The position numbers and the translations under genes were made by a program. A stretch of DNA of 62,452 bases. Origin: Caulobacterales bacterium (GTDB taxonomy: Bacteria > Pseudomonadota > Alphaproteobacteria > Caulobacterales > Aquidulcibacteraceae). The notes below the pieces were generated by a model, which was given only the letters and a program-made list of their open reading frames with translations, made no database searches and was not told the origin of the DNA. The stretch is taken from the NCBI GenBank assembly GCA_017303355.1, contig JAFLCU010000018.1, positions 1 through 62,452 on the forward strand, read 5' to 3'. Positions within the stretch are counted from its first letter, which is position 1; the number at the start of each line of letters is the position of its first letter. Positions 7,810-17,309 of this stretch are shown here, piece by piece.

Positions 7810-9732
7810 TTAGGCGCCTTGCGGAGCGGCGCCGCCCCAGCCGCCGCGTGCGGGGATTTCGTCCTCGTCGGTCACCGGCAGCGCCGGCGTCGGCGGCAGC
7901 GGCGTCGAGGGCGTATCTTCCGGGCGATCGATCTTTTCGCCGCGAATGACCTTGGCGATCTCCTCGCCCGACAGGGTTTCGTATTCGAGCAACGCCTCGG
8001 CCAGATATTTATGCTGATCGGCCTTCTCGGTGAGGATGCGCTTGGCTTCGCCATAGCCCTCATTGACGAGGCGCTTCACCTCTTCATCGATCTTCTGGGC
8101 GGTGGCTTCCGAAATGTTCTGGTTCTTCTGCACGCTCATGCCGAGGAACACTTCGTCGTTATTGTCGCCATAGGCGACGAAGCCGAGTTCATCCGAATAG
8201 CCCCAGCGTGTGACCATGTTCTTGGCGAGCCGGGTCGCGGCGGCGATGTCGGACGAAGCGCCGGACGTCACTTTGTCTTTGCCGAAGTGCAATTCCTCGG
8301 CGACGCGGCCGCCCATCATGACCGCCAGGCGCGACGTCATCTGGATGAAGTTCATCGAGTATTTGTCGCTCTCGGGCAGCTGCATCACCATGCCCAGCGC
8401 CCGACCGCGCGGAATGATGGTGGCTTTATGCACGGGATCGCTCTCGGGCACATTGAGCGCGACGATGGCGTGGCCGGCTTCGTGCCAAGCGGTAAGCTGT
8501 TTTTCGCTTTCGCTCATCACCAACGAGCGCCGCTCGGCGCCCATCATGACCTTATCCTTCGCGTCCTCGAATTCCTTGTTGGTGACGACGCGCTTGCCGC
8601 GCCGCGCCGCGAGCAATGCGGCCTCGTTCACAAGGTTGGCGAGATCGGCGCCGGAGAAACCCGGCGTGCCGCGCGCGATGGCCTTGAGATCGACGCCCTG
8701 CGCCACCGGCACATTGCGCGTGTGGACGCGGAGAATCTTTTCGCGGCCGCCGAGATCCGGGTTTGGCACGACGATCTGGCGGTCGAAACGGCCCGGGCGC
8801 AGCAGCGCCGGGTCGAGCACGTCTGGACGGTTGGTCGCCGCGATCAAGATGATGCCTTCATTGGCTTCGAAGCCGTCCATCTCGACCAGCAATTGGTTGA
8901 GCGTCTGCTCGCGCTCATCATTGCCGCCGCCGAGGCCGGCGCCACGGTGACGACCCACAGCATCGATTTCGTCGATGAAGATAATGCAGGGCGCGTTCTT
9001 CTTGGCCTGCTCGAACATGTCGCGCACGCGGCTCGCGCCAACGCCGACGAACATTTCGACGAAATCCGAACCGGAAATCGAGAAGAACGGCACGTTGGCT
9101 TCGCCGGCGATGGCGCGCGCGAGCAGCGTCTTACCGGTGCCGGGCGGGCCGACCAGCAGCGCGCCTTTTGGAATCTTGCCGCCGAGGCGTTGGAACTTGC
9201 CGGGGTCCTTCAGGAACTCGACGATCTCGCCCAGCTCTTCCTTGGCTTCATCGATGCCGGCGACATCCTCGAACGTGATGCGGCCCTTGGCTTCGGTGAG
9301 CAGCTTGGCCTTCGAACGGCCAAAGCCCATGGCGCCGCGACCGCCGCCCTGCATCTGACGCATGAAGAAGAACCAAGCCCCGATCAGCAACAGCATCGGC
9401 AGCACGCCGAGCAGAATGTCGCCGAAGCCGGGGCCGGTGCGCGGACGCTCGGTCTTCACCTCGACATTGGCGCCGTCCAAGCGCTCGATCACATTGGCGA
9501 GCACGGGCGGGGGCACATAGGTCGCGTAGGTCTTGCCGTCATTGGCGGTGACGACGAGCGAATCCCCTTGCGTCGTCACCGAGCGGATTTGCCCGGCTTC
9601 GACTTGGTTCATCAGCTGCGAATACGTCATTTGCTCGGCGCCGCGGGGCGTGTTGCCGCCTTGGACCACGGTAAACAGAACGACGAGAACAAGGGCGACG
9701 ACGCCCCAGATCAACAATGAACGGATCGGCAT
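7810..9732 (-). CDS. ftsH: ATP-dependent zinc metalloprotease FtsH
   Basis: Inner-membrane AAA+ protease of 640 residues that degrades unstable cytoplasmic and membrane proteins. Features in order: TM helix at 5-23, periplasmic domain, second TM at about 105-124, AAA+ domain with Walker A GPPGTGKT (195-202), Walker B IIFIDEID, second region of homology [22 protein letters not shown], and the zinc site HEAGH (417-421). A Pro-rich tail ends the protein. The start at 9732 has AGAAGG seven bases upstream; a longer frame to 9792 lacks such a site. It lies downstream of tilS on the same strand, a common neighbourhood. Confidence 0.98.
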   Translation of the reverse strand: MPIRSLLIWGVVALVLVVLFTVVQGGNTPRGAEQMTYSQLMNQVEAGQIRSVTTQGDSLVVTANDGKTYATYVPPPVLANVIERLDGANVEVKTERPRTGPGFGDILLGVLPMLLLIGAWFFFMRQMQGGGRGAMGFGRSKAKLLTEAKGRITFEDVAGIDEAKEELGEIVEFLKDPGKFQRLGGKIPKGALLVGPPGTGKTLLARAIAGEANVPFFSISGSDFVEMFVGVGASRVRDMFEQAKKNAPCIIFIDEIDAVGRHRGAGLGGGNDEREQTLNQLLVEMDGFEANEGIILIAATNRPDVLDPALLRPGRFDRQIVVPNPDLGGREKILRVHTRNVPVAQGVDLKAIARGTPGFSGADLANLVNEAALLAARRGKRVVTNKEFEDAKDKVMMGAERRSLVMSESEKQLTAWHEAGHAIVALNVPESDPVHKATIIPRGRALGMVMQLPESDKYSMNFIQMTSRLAVMMGGRVAEELHFGKDKVTSGASSDIAAATRLAKNMVTRWGYSDELGFVAYGDNNDEVFLGMSVQKNQNISEATAQKIDEEVKRLVNEGYGEAKRILTEKADQHKYLAEALLEYETLSGEEIAKVIRGEKIDRPEDTPSTPLPPTPALPVTDEDEIPARGGWGGAAPQGA

Positions 9733-9885
9733 AGACCCACCTTCTGGCGCGCACGGCCTGCCTGCCGGGCGCGGAAATGATTTCTTCAGCAAGATAGGGA
9801 CCGCGCCCGCCGCTGAACACCCCTTAATGGCATGAGCGCGGATAAAGCCCGGTGAACAATCACGCGGAAATTGCGGGAAATTTCA

Positions 9886-11109
9886 TCAAGCTTGCGCGTC
9901 GTTAACGCACCCGAGCAGATGCGCGACGTGGTCGCGGGCGAGCGGGCGCAGCGTTGGAACCGCCGCTTCGGCGCTGGCTGCGTCGCACCGCTCCAAAACG
10001 GGATGGACGCCGTCGCGCACGATGCGCCAGCCTGGCGCGTTCGCCAGCACGGCGAAGCGCCCGTCCCAGACCAGTTCCACGCCGGGCCTGAGCGCGACAT
10101 GGAGCGGCTCGGCCGGCGCTTGCGCGCCACGTCCCATGAAGGCGCCCTGCTCGCGCTCCAGCGCCACGCCGTCGGGGTGCGGGGCGAAGACGACGCCGCT
10201 ATGGGTGCTGCCCTTGTGCGCGGGCGTGACGATGCGCTGCTCGATGGCGGCGACCTGGCTCGAGCGCGGGGGATGTTTCGCGCCGGAGGCGGCCGCGATC
10301 AGCGCCGCGAGCGCGCGCGCGCGGATTTCGTCTGGCGCTTTCCATGCCTCGGCATGGATCACGATGCGCCAATCGGCGAAGGTCGCGGCGCGCTGGATGA
10401 GCGCGTGGGCGGCTTTATCGACGGCGTCGGCGCGCGCGCGCAGGCGTGCGGCCACGCGCACGAGCCGCATCGGATCGAAGCCGGCAGCTTCGAGCGCGGC
10501 GAGACGCTGGCGTACACGCACGCGTTCGAACATGGGATTGGCGTTGGCGGGATCTTCGATCCATGCGCCGCCCTGCTCTTTCAGATAATTGCGCAGCGCC
10601 GCGCGGCGCACGCCGAGCAAGGGCCGCGCGAGTACGATGCCGCGCCCTTCGGGCCAGAGCGGCGCCGGCGCGATCGCCGCCATGCCGGCGAGCCCGCGCC
10701 AGCTTGAGCCGGCGCCCGCGCGCATGAGGACGGTCTCGGCCTGGTCATCGGCGTTGTGCGCGACGGCGATCACGCGCGCGGCAAGTTTGCGGGCATGCGC
10801 GCAGAGCGCGGCATAGCGCGCCTCGCGCGCGGCTTGCTGGGCGTGGTTTTCGCCTACGGCCCATGAAAGCGTGAGCACTTCGCCGGCCACGCCGCACGCT
10901 TGCGCGAAGCCAAGCGCGCAGGCGGCATCGTGCGCGGAGCCTTCGCGGAGTGCGTGATCGACAATCGCCACGCGCAACCGCGGTGCGCCAAACTCGGCGA
11001 CCAGCTGATGCAGCAGCGCCACGGAATCGCCGCCGCCCGAGAGCGCGATGAGCATCGGCCCCTCGCCCGCAAGCGCGTGCATGCGCTCGATCGTCAGCCG
11101 ATCGAGCAT
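9886..11109 (-). CDS. tilS: tRNA(Ile)-lysidine synthase
   Basis: Modifies C34 of the CAU-anticodon tRNA-Ile to lysidine, so that it reads AUA and is charged with isoleucine. The PP-loop ATPase signature SGGGDS is at residues 24-29, followed by VDHALREGSAHDA and HNADDQAETVLMRAGAGSS, all typical of the TilS N-terminal domain. The 407 residues include the C-terminal substrate-binding region. It follows cpoB after 15 bases on the minus strand, so it may share the tol-pal transcript. Confidence 0.95.
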   Translation of the reverse strand: MLDRLTIERMHALAGEGPMLIALSGGGDSVALLHQLVAEFGAPRLRVAIVDHALREGSAHDAACALGFAQACGVAGEVLTLSWAVGENHAQQAAREARYAALCAHARKLAARVIAVAHNADDQAETVLMRAGAGSSWRGLAGMAAIAPAPLWPEGRGIVLARPLLGVRRAALRNYLKEQGGAWIEDPANANPMFERVRVRQRLAALEAAGFDPMRLVRVAARLRARADAVDKAAHALIQRAATFADWRIVIHAEAWKAPDEIRARALAALIAAASGAKHPPRSSQVAAIEQRIVTPAHKGSTHSGVVFAPHPDGVALEREQGAFMGRGAQAPAEPLHVALRPGVELVWDGRFAVLANAPGWRIVRDGVHPVLERCDAASAEAAVPTLRPLARDHVAHLLGCVNDAQA

Positions 11110-11124
11110 GGCTTCAGGTGGTGA

Positions 11125-11967
11125 TTAAGCGCTGCATTGCGCTGCGCGCGCTTCACGCGCGGCGAGGTCGCGGATGTTGCGCGGCGCGTTGGGATAGCGC
11201 GTGGCCAGCGAAGAGAAGGCGCCGCAGCCTTGCCGGCGCTGGTCGAGGCCGATGAGCGCCATGCCGAGACGCACTTGCGCTTCGGGCGCGCGCGGGCCGT
11301 TCGGCGCGCTTTGCAGGTACGAGACGAAATTGGCGGCGGCATCCTGGTAATTGTTGCGCGCCAGCTGGGCGTAGGCGAGCCAGAATCTTGCGTCCGCGGT
11401 CGTGGTGGCGCGCGGGTGCGCTTCGAGGAAATCCGCGAACGCGACCTCGGCCTCGGCGATCTGGCCGGCGGCGAGCAATTCGCGCGCGCGGCTGTAATCG
11501 GCGGCGGCGTCGCGCGGGGGCGCCGCTGCTGGCGGGGGATTGTTACCGCTTGGCGCGGCCGCGGCGGGTATCGTGCCGAGCGTGCCGGTGGCGGCGCGTT
11601 GAGCGTCATTGAGTGAGGCCTGCCCGCCCCCGCCGCTCGGGCCGGGCTGCGCGGGCGCGCCAGCATCCGCCGGCGGCGTCGAGAGCGTTTGGTTCACGCC
11701 GGCGAGTTCGCCGACCATGCCGCGCAAGCGATTGATCTCGCGATCGCGCTGAATGATCTCGAATTGCAGACGCTCGTTCTCGGCCGTGGCTTCGCGGAGC
11801 TGGTTTTCCAGCTCCTCGATGCGATCCTGGCGCGCGTCCGCCTGGCCATAAGCCGGCGGCGGCAGCTGGGTTTGCGCCAGCACGGGCGAGGCAAAAAGAA
11901 ACCCGGCCGCGGCAATTAGAGCCGCGAGCCGGGCATGTTTGGAATTGAGCGCCGAACGAGAGGTCAT
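11125..11967 (-). CDS. cpoB: Cell division coordinator CpoB (YbgF)
   Basis: Periplasmic TPR protein of the Tol-Pal system that links outer-membrane constriction to peptidoglycan synthesis. It has a signal peptide ending near SPVLAQ, a coiled-coil trimerisation segment (IEELENQLREATAENERLQFEI), a Pro/Ala/Gly linker, and C-terminal TPR repeats (DYSRARELLAAGQIAEAEVAF; DARFWLAYAQLARNNYQDAA; EAQVRLGMALIGLDQRRQGC). The start at 11967 was chosen because it begins the signal peptide. It lies directly downstream of pal, the usual order. Confidence 0.93.
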   Translation of the reverse strand: MTSRSALNSKHARLAALIAAAGFLFASPVLAQTQLPPPAYGQADARQDRIEELENQLREATAENERLQFEIIQRDREINRLRGMVGELAGVNQTLSTPPADAGAPAQPGPSGGGGQASLNDAQRAATGTLGTIPAAAAPSGNNPPPAAAPPRDAAADYSRARELLAAGQIAEAEVAFADFLEAHPRATTTADARFWLAYAQLARNNYQDAAANFVSYLQSAPNGPRAPEAQVRLGMALIGLDQRRQGCGAFSSLATRYPNAPRNIRDLAAREARAAQCSA

Positions 11968-12072
11968 GAGCGATGTCCTAAACCGCGCGCTCGGGCCAAA
12001 TTTTGACGCTGCCGCCGCTTCCAGGAAAAGTGTGCAGCGGTTTTCCGTCCGGAAGCGGCGCCAAGCCAAGAT

Positions 12073-12573
12073 TTACGAGACGGCGCCAGAAACGATCTGG
12101 GTGTGGCCGTTACGGTTCACGCTCCAGGCTTCCTCGTTGGCGCGGGCGTCAAGCGGGCGCTCCTTGCCGTAGGAGACCGTTTCCATGCGGTTCTGGGCGA
12201 CGCCGAGCGAGGCGAGATAATCGCGGACGGCGGCGGCGCGGCGGGCGCCGAGCGCGAGGTTATATTCGCGCGTGCCGCGCTCGTCGCAATTGCCGGCGAC
12301 CAGAACGCGGACGTTCGGATATTGGCGCAGCCATGCCGCTTGGCGCTCAAGCACCGAGCGGGCTTCGGCGGAGAGATCGAAACGATCGTAGCCGAAGAAC
12401 ACGCGATCGCCGACGGAGACGCGGAAATCTTCCACCGAACCGGGGACCGGGCCGCGCGGCGCTTCAACCGGCGGGGTCGTCGGACCAGTCGGCGTGGTCG
12501 TCGTCGGTTCGGGACGGCTGGCGCACGCGGCGAGTGAAGCTACAGCAGCGGTGACGATCAAAAACTTACGCAT
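12073..12573 (-). CDS. pal: Peptidoglycan-associated lipoprotein Pal
   Basis: Outer-membrane lipoprotein that binds peptidoglycan non-covalently and partners TolB. The lipoprotein signal is MRKFLIVTAAVASLAAC, with the lipobox cysteine at residue 17. A Thr/Pro-rich linker is followed by an OmpA-like domain (FGYDRFDLSAEARSVLERQAAWL; AGNCDERGTREYNLALGARRA; YGKERPLD), which includes the Asp and Arg that bind diaminopimelate. The ORF could extend upstream to 12684, but the lipobox fixes the start at 12573. Confidence 0.97.
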   Translation of the reverse strand: MRKFLIVTAAVASLAACASRPEPTTTTPTGPTTPPVEAPRGPVPGSVEDFRVSVGDRVFFGYDRFDLSAEARSVLERQAAWLRQYPNVRVLVAGNCDERGTREYNLALGARRAAAVRDYLASLGVAQNRMETVSYGKERPLDARANEEAWSVNRNGHTQIVSGAVS

Positions 12574-12680
12574 ATGGTTAGTCCCCTTTTCAGCGTGGCG
12601 TTCGGCGAACGCTGGTACCCCGGCTCGGAGCGATAATGTTGCACAAGACGAAAAGTTCCTAGCGCAGAAACGTGACGCGA

Positions 12681-14015
12681 TCACGGCAAAAGTGGCGACC
12701 AGGCGGGGTCGGAGGCGTCTGTTTGTGTTGGAATCTCACGTAAATTCCGCCCGGTAAGGTCAACAGACCATAACCTTGCGCCCGTGCCGCGCCCTTCGCG
12801 GAAGAACATGATCACTCGCCCATTAGGCGACCAGGTCGGCGCTTCGTCGAGATAGCTTTCGGTTAAGATGCGTTCACCAGAACCGTCAGGCCGCATCACG
12901 CCGATGGCGAAGCGACCGCCGCCTTGGCGCGTGAAGGCGATGAGATCGCCGCGCGGCGACCAAACCGGCGTGGAATAGCGGCCTTCGCCGAAGCTGATGC
13001 GGCGCTGGCCCGAACCATCGGCGTTCATCACGTATAGCTGTGGCGAGCCGCCGCGATCGGAATTGAACACGATCTGCGAGCCATCCGGCGAATAGCTGGG
13101 CGAGGTGTCGATCGCGGCTTGGTTGGTGAGGCGGCGGCGCTCGCGCGAACGCAAATCCATCGTGTAGATTTCGGAATTGCCGTTGATGTCGAGCGTGAAG
13201 ACGATGCGCGTCCCATCCGGCGAGAAACGCGGCGAGAAGGTCATGCCCGGGAAATCGCCCAGCACCTCACGGCGATTGGTTTCGAGATTGTAGAGGAACA
13301 CGCGCGGCGCGCCCGTCTCGAAACTCATGTACGTGATCATTTGCGTCGACGGCGAGAAACGCGGCGTCAGCACCATCGCGTCAGGGCCGGTCAGGAAGAA
13401 CGGATTGGCGCCGTCCTGATCCATGATCATCAGCCGCTTGATGCGGCGCGTGCGCGGGCCGCTCTCCGACACGAACACGATGCGCGTATCGAAATAGCCG
13501 CGCTCGCCGGTGAGCGCTTCATAGATGGCGTCGGAAATCCTGTGCGCGACCCGGCGCCAATTGTCGGGGGTCGTCTCCACCGCGAACGCCCAGAGCTGCC
13601 CATCCGGCCGACGCACGGCCTGCTCGCCGAACGCGTCCCACAAATCAAATTCGATACGAATACGCCCGTCGGGCAGCGGCCTGACCTCACCCCGCACAAT
13701 CGCCTGCGCGTCGATAATGCGCCAATCCGCGAAACGCGGCGGAATGTTCAAAGCTTGAGGGCGCTCGATGAAGGCGCTCGACGGGATCGGGCGGAAGAGC
13801 GCGCTGCGTTCGAGATTGGCGCGGATCACGCCGGCGACATCGCGGCCGACTTGCTGTGCGGCGGGGTTCGGCCCCAGAAAATCATTCACCGCGATCGGCA
13901 TCGGGTTGAGGTGGCCCTCCTCGATGTCGACACGCAGTTGCGCATGCGCGGGCGCCGCGAAGGCGGCCATCAGCGTCACAACGAACGCGGCGAAAAAGGC
14001 TCTGATCAAACGCAT
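12681..14015 (-). CDS. tolB: Tol-Pal system beta-propeller protein TolB
   Basis: Periplasmic protein of 444 residues. Its signal peptide ([20 protein letters not shown]...AHA) is followed by the TolB N-terminal alpha/beta domain and a C-terminal six-bladed propeller of WD40-like/DPP6-like repeats ([63 protein letters not shown]). It interacts with Pal and TolA to maintain outer-membrane integrity. The start at 14015 has a GAAAGAAG site upstream and begins the signal peptide. About 108 bases separate it from pal, enough for an internal promoter. Confidence 0.97.
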   Translation of the reverse strand: MRLIRAFFAAFVVTLMAAFAAPAHAQLRVDIEEGHLNPMPIAVNDFLGPNPAAQQVGRDVAGVIRANLERSALFRPIPSSAFIERPQALNIPPRFADWRIIDAQAIVRGEVRPLPDGRIRIEFDLWDAFGEQAVRRPDGQLWAFAVETTPDNWRRVAHRISDAIYEALTGERGYFDTRIVFVSESGPRTRRIKRLMIMDQDGANPFFLTGPDAMVLTPRFSPSTQMITYMSFETGAPRVFLYNLETNRREVLGDFPGMTFSPRFSPDGTRIVFTLDINGNSEIYTMDLRSRERRRLTNQAAIDTSPSYSPDGSQIVFNSDRGGSPQLYVMNADGSGQRRISFGEGRYSTPVWSPRGDLIAFTRQGGGRFAIGVMRPDGSGERILTESYLDEAPTWSPNGRVIMFFREGRGTGARLWSVDLTGRNLREIPTQTDASDPAWSPLLP

Positions 14016-14028
14016 AATCGCTTCTTTC

Positions 14029-14760
14029 TCAGAATCTCGGACGGAACGTGAATTCCGTCTCGCGCCAGATATCATAATGCTCGCCGACGACGGGGTCGTC
14101 GGGGAACGGGTACGGATCGCAGGTGCGCACCGCGCGCAAGGCGGCGTCCACCGCCGTACGCATGGCTTGATCGTAGGTGTAACTCCCCGCGGGCGGATTG
14201 GTGACGCGGGGCTGGCCATTGAGCGTGCCGTTGCGGTTCAGATCGAACTCGATCGTCACCACGAGCCGATCCGGCTCCGGCAAATCCGCCGGCATGCGCC
14301 AGCAGCGCCGCAAATGCGCGCGCGCCAGAGCGCGGGCGCGATCTTCGAGCGCCGCGACCTCCGCTGTGCCTAGGCCGGCGCCTTGCTGATTGCGATCAGC
14401 GCGCTGGCCTTCGTTGCGCGGACGACCCGGCTCACGCTGCTTGTCGATCAGACCGGAAATCTCGGCGAGATTGAATTCTTCTTCACGCGGGCGGCGCTGA
14501 TCGCGGCGCGGCGCGGGCGCGGCTGTCTGTTCCGGCTGGGATTCTTCCGTGACGGTTTGGGTGTCTTCCGGCGACACCTCTTCGTCCGGCACGTCCTCGG
14601 CCAGCGCACGCACGTTGGATTCCGCCGCGACATCGACGATCTCGACCGGAACAACCGAGCCCGCCATCGGGATCACCGCCGGGCGCGCATCCCACGCCAG
14701 CATTGTCATCAGCACAGCGCCGATATGACCGATAATCGAGACGGCGACGCCCGGGCGCAT
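14029..14760 (-). CDS. tolA: Cell envelope protein TolA
   Basis: A 243-residue energy-transducing bridge between inner-membrane TolQR and periplasmic TolB/Pal. It has an N-terminal TM helix ([19 protein letters not shown]), an acidic then Arg/Gln-rich linker ([31 protein letters not shown]), and a compact C-terminal TonB/TolA-like domain ([27 protein letters not shown]). The linker is much shorter than in E. coli, as is usual in alphaproteobacteria. The ATG lies 1 base after the tolR stop. A second ATG at 14802 inside tolR is less likely. Confidence 0.92.
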   Translation of the reverse strand: MRPGVAVSIIGHIGAVLMTMLAWDARPAVIPMAGSVVPVEIVDVAAESNVRALAEDVPDEEVSPEDTQTVTEESQPEQTAAPAPRRDQRRPREEEFNLAEISGLIDKQREPGRPRNEGQRADRNQQGAGLGTAEVAALEDRARALARAHLRRCWRMPADLPEPDRLVVTIEFDLNRNGTLNGQPRVTNPPAGSYTYDQAMRTAVDAALRAVRTCDPYPFPDDPVVGEHYDIWRETEFTFRPRF

Positions 14761-14761
14761 C

Positions 14762-15229
14762 TCATCCGCCTCGCTCTGGCGTGCGCCGCGCAGGGCCCTC
14801 ATTCGTATCGGTGACGAGCTGCAGCTTGGTGAAGCCGCCCGAGCTTACGCTGGCCAGCACTTGCGCCATCGTATCCCAAGAGGTGCGCGCGTCACCGCGA
14901 ATATAGATCGCGCGATCATAGCCGTTGTCGGAGATGGCGCGCAGATTCGGCACCAGTTCTTCGATCGTGACTTGCGTTTCCTGCAGGAAAATCACGCCGT
15001 CATCGCGAATGGTGATCGAGAGCGGCTCGGTCTCGGCCGGCGATTGCTTGGCTTCGGTGCGCGGCAGCTCGATCGGAATGCTCACGGTCAGCAGCGGCGC
15101 CGTCACCATGAACACGATCAGCAGCACGAGCATCACGTCCACGAAGGGCGTGACGTTGATCTCGGCGAGCCTGCCGCGACGGCGCGCGCCGCGTCGGCCG
15201 CGCCCGGAGGACGAAACGCCCGCCCCCAT
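14762..15229 (-). CDS. tolR: Tol-Pal proton-channel protein TolR
   Basis: A 155-residue ExbD/TolR-family protein. It has a basic N-terminus (RGRRGARRRGRLAEINVTPFVDVMLVLLIVFMV) with the protonatable Asp in the single TM helix (PFVDVMLVLL), then a periplasmic domain (SITIRDDGVIFLQETQVT). With TolQ it forms the proton-driven motor powering TolA. Its ATG overlaps the tolQ TGA (ATGA). The frame extends upstream, but this coupled start begins the recognisable protein. Confidence 0.95.
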   Translation of the reverse strand: MGAGVSSSGRGRRGARRRGRLAEINVTPFVDVMLVLLIVFMVTAPLLTVSIPIELPRTEAKQSPAETEPLSITIRDDGVIFLQETQVTIEELVPNLRAISDNGYDRAIYIRGDARTSWDTMAQVLASVSSGGFTKLQLVTDTNEGPARRTPERGG

Positions 15230-15933
15230 CAGCGCTCGCCCAGGCGGCGCGACAGGCGCGCGGCGACTTCGTCGCTGAAGGTCTCGAGCCGATCGGCGAA
15301 GCGATCGAGGTCGCCGGCGAATTTGTTGTAGAAGATCACCGCTGGAATAGCGGCGACGAGGCCCAACGCGGTCGCGAACAAAGCTTCGGCGATGCCAGGG
15401 GCGACGACCGCGAGATTGGTTTGCTGTTGCTGGGCGATGTTGGTGAAGGCGTTCATGATGCCCCACACCGTGCCGAAGAGGCCGATGAAAGGCGTCGCCG
15501 CCGCCACCGTCGCCAGCACGCCCAAATTGCGCGAGGCGCGCTCGACCTCGCGCGACACCTGCGCTTGCAGCAGCCGATCGACGCGCGCGAGCAGCATTTG
15601 CGCATGCTCGCCCGTCGGCATGCCGACGCGGCGCGCTTCACGGAATTCGCGCGAGGCCGCGGCGAACACGCGCGACAGCGCATCGCGTGGGCGATCGCCG
15701 CCGCGGTCGTCGATCTCGTCCACGCTGCGGCCCGACCAGAATTCGCGCTCAAACTTGCGCGCGTGCTGCTCCAGTTCGCCAAAGTGCAGCCATTTGTCGA
15801 CCGCGACCGCCCACGACCACACGGACGCGATCGCTAGAATCAGCATGACGCCCTTCACGACCGGATCGGCCTGAAGGAACAAGGAGAGGACAGTGATCTG
15901 TTCGCCGGATTCCATACTCGCTCCCGCTTCCAC
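15229..15933 (-). CDS. tolQ: Tol-Pal proton-channel protein TolQ
   Basis: A 234-residue MotA/TolQ/ExbB-family inner-membrane protein with three TM helices (PVVKGVMLILAIASVWSWAV; the helix with TPFIGLFGTVWGIMNAF; ALFATALGLVAAIPAVIFYN). The conserved Thr in ATPFIGLFGTVW and the Gly-rich helix line the proton path. The start could be 15933 or the ATG at 15915. It precedes tolR with overlap. Between it and ybgC an imperfect stem (agagccgta / tacggctct, 15968-16009) is present. Confidence 0.96.
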   Translation of the reverse strand: MEAGASMESGEQITVLSLFLQADPVVKGVMLILAIASVWSWAVAVDKWLHFGELEQHARKFEREFWSGRSVDEIDDRGGDRPRDALSRVFAAASREFREARRVGMPTGEHAQMLLARVDRLLQAQVSREVERASRNLGVLATVAAATPFIGLFGTVWGIMNAFTNIAQQQQTNLAVVAPGIAEALFATALGLVAAIPAVIFYNKFAGDLDRFADRLETFSDEVAARLSRRLGER

Positions 15934-15999
15934 GGCTCCGTGATTCAGCCGCGCCCCAGGCTCGGTTAGAGCCGTAGGAGTTTGTCAAAAGGTGGACGT

Positions 16000-16446
16000 T
16001 TACGGCTCTAGAAATGGTTTAAGCCGCTCTAAAAGCATGGGCGGCGGCCTCTTGGGCCGGCCTGTGAGGCTGATGCAACAGACCTGGAGCTCGGCCCGGA
16101 CCAGGGTTTCGCCGTCCCGCTCGATTTCCTGCGTGATGAAGATGCGCGGGCCCCTGATCGTTTCGAACATGGATTTAACCACGAGCGCATCGTCGATCCG
16201 GGCCGGTTTCACGAACTCCAGATCGAGCTTGTTGACGGCGAAACCCAGCGGCTCCTCCCCCTCCAGCAGGGCGCTGTGGCGCACGCCGGCCAAGCGCAGG
16301 AAATCGCTGCGGCCGCGCTCGCAATAGCGCACGTAATTGGCGTGATAGACGAGGCCGGTGAAATCGGTGTCCTCGTAATAGATGCGCACCGGCAGGATAT
16401 GGACCCGGCCCTCGAACCGGCCGGCGCTGGGAAGGTCATGGCTCAT
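16000..16446 (-). CDS. ybgC: Tol-Pal-associated acyl-CoA thioesterase YbgC
   Basis: A 148-residue hot-dog-fold thioesterase (4-hydroxybenzoyl-CoA thioesterase family), the usual first gene of the tol-pal operon. The signature VRIYYEDTDFTGLVYHANYVRYCERGR contains the catalytic Asp (about D28) and the HANY motif, followed by the core helix SDFLRLAG. It hydrolyses short-chain or phospholipid-linked acyl thioesters and is thought to act in phospholipid metabolism beside Tol-Pal. tolQ follows after about 66 bases. Confidence 0.95.
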   Translation of the reverse strand: MSHDLPSAGRFEGRVHILPVRIYYEDTDFTGLVYHANYVRYCERGRSDFLRLAGVRHSALLEGEEPLGFAVNKLDLEFVKPARIDDALVVKSMFETIRGPRIFITQEIERDGETLVRAELQVCCISLTGRPKRPPPMLLERLKPFLEP

Positions 16447-16493
16447 GGCCCAGCGCTACACGATCGCGGCGCGGCGAGCCAATCCGGATCGCC

Positions 16494-16586
16494 TTAGAGT
16501 CCCGCCCAAGTCGGCGACGCCATGACCGACACCGTGAAATACGCGGCGGTCGCGAAGATCAGCAGAATGAGGTGGCGGGCTTTCAT
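16494..16586 (-). CDS. Possible 30-residue membrane or secreted peptide
   Basis: A short frame encoding MKARHLILLIFATAAYFTV followed by SVMASPTWAGL. It has the look of a basic start plus one hydrophobic helix or a signal peptide. No good Shine-Dalgarno sequence is present. It lies alone in the 340-base gap between ybgC and the palindromic element at 16640. Coding status is uncertain. Confidence 0.3.
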   Translation of the reverse strand: MKARHLILLIFATAAYFTVSVMASPTWAGL

Positions 16587-16639
16587 AGTGACGCGAAATT
16601 AGGAGCTTCTGGTCGCCGCCGCCGTGACCAGGGAAACAC

Positions 16640-16787
16640 CCCCCATCCCGGACTGCGCACAGTCCTAGGCCCATGAACACGGGCTGAGCCGATTCCGGCG
16701 CGACATCGACCGCGCGATCTTCTGAAACGCCCGTGTTCATGGGTCCCGGACTTTCGGCTGCGCCGAAATCCGGGAATGGGTGCGGAG
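16640..16787. repeat. Palindromic repeat element, copy A (beside GIY-YIG gene)
   Basis: The element has inverted ends (CCCATCCCGGACTGCGCACAGTCC... and ...CCCGGACTTTCGGCTGCGCCGAAATCCGGGAATGGGTG). Inner inverted arms GCCCATGAACACGGGC-like occur at 16670-16684 and 16729-16743. A similar unit of the same length and orientation lies at 17158-17305, on the other side of the GIY-YIG gene. Confidence 0.8.
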
Positions 16788-17120
16788 CTAAATCTTAGGC
16801 GGTCGAGGCAATTCTGCGCCGATCAAAATCGGAAACAGATCGTTCCAATTTGGATTGTCGCGCTCGATCAAATTGATCTTCCACTCGCGCCGCCATTTTT
16901 TCATCTCGTACTCGCGATCGCGCGCTTCCGATACGAGCATGAAAGGCTGAAACCACACGAGTTTGGTGACCGCGTACTTTGCCGTGAACTTGGACGCGGC
17001 GCCGGCGCGATGATCCGAGACGCGAGCAATCAGATCGAGCGCCGAACCAAGGTAAAGCGTGCCATGCTTGCGGCTCGCGAGCATGTAGGTCGCCGTTAGC
17101 CGATCTTCATCGACGCGCAT
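16788..17120 (-). CDS. GIY-YIG superfamily nuclease (UPF0213/YhbQ-like)
   Basis: A 110-residue single-domain GIY-YIG protein. The signature appears as TYMLASRKHGTLYLGSA, with conserved Arg in DLIARVSDH and the metal-binding Glu in SEARDREYEMKKWRREWKINLIE. Such stand-alone domains are widespread in alphaproteobacteria, often in several copies, with unknown biological roles. Its stop is at the edge of one palindromic element and its start is about 38 bases from another, so it may move or be duplicated with them. The start at 17120 is uncertain because later Met residues (for example MLASRK) are possible. Confidence 0.85.
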   Translation of the reverse strand: MRVDEDRLTATYMLASRKHGTLYLGSALDLIARVSDHRAGAASKFTAKYAVTKLVWFQPFMLVSEARDREYEMKKWRREWKINLIERDNPNWNDLFPILIGAELPRPPKI

Positions 17121-17157
17121 GCGCGTACATTGCTCGCTCTATGCGAAAACACAATCT

Positions 17158-17305
17158 CACACCCATTCCCGGGGCTTCGCGCAGCGAAGAGCCCGGGACC
17201 CATAAACACAGGTCGGCGTGGCGACGCACCGCGTCAACCGCGCGTTTTCTTAAGTGCTAGAGTCTGTGGGCCCGGGATGCGCTTCGCGCGTCCGGGAATG
17301 GGTGC
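17158..17305. repeat. Palindromic repeat element, copy B (beside GIY-YIG gene)
   Basis: The ends are CACACCCATTCCCGGGGCTTCGCG... and ...CGCTTCGCGCGTCCGGGAATGGGTGCGGTG, inverted relative to each other. The central spacer contains GCGTCAACCGCGCG-TTTTCTTAA, matching GCGACATCGACCGCGCG-ATCTTCTGAA of copy A in the same orientation. The two copies are therefore direct repeats flanking the nuclease gene. Confidence 0.8.
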
Positions 17306-17309
17306 GGTG

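Noticed and set aside
16456..16740. 94-codon frame overlapping the gap and palindromic element beside ybgC
   Set aside because: It runs through the repeat element, lacks a ribosome-binding site and has no protein-like composition.
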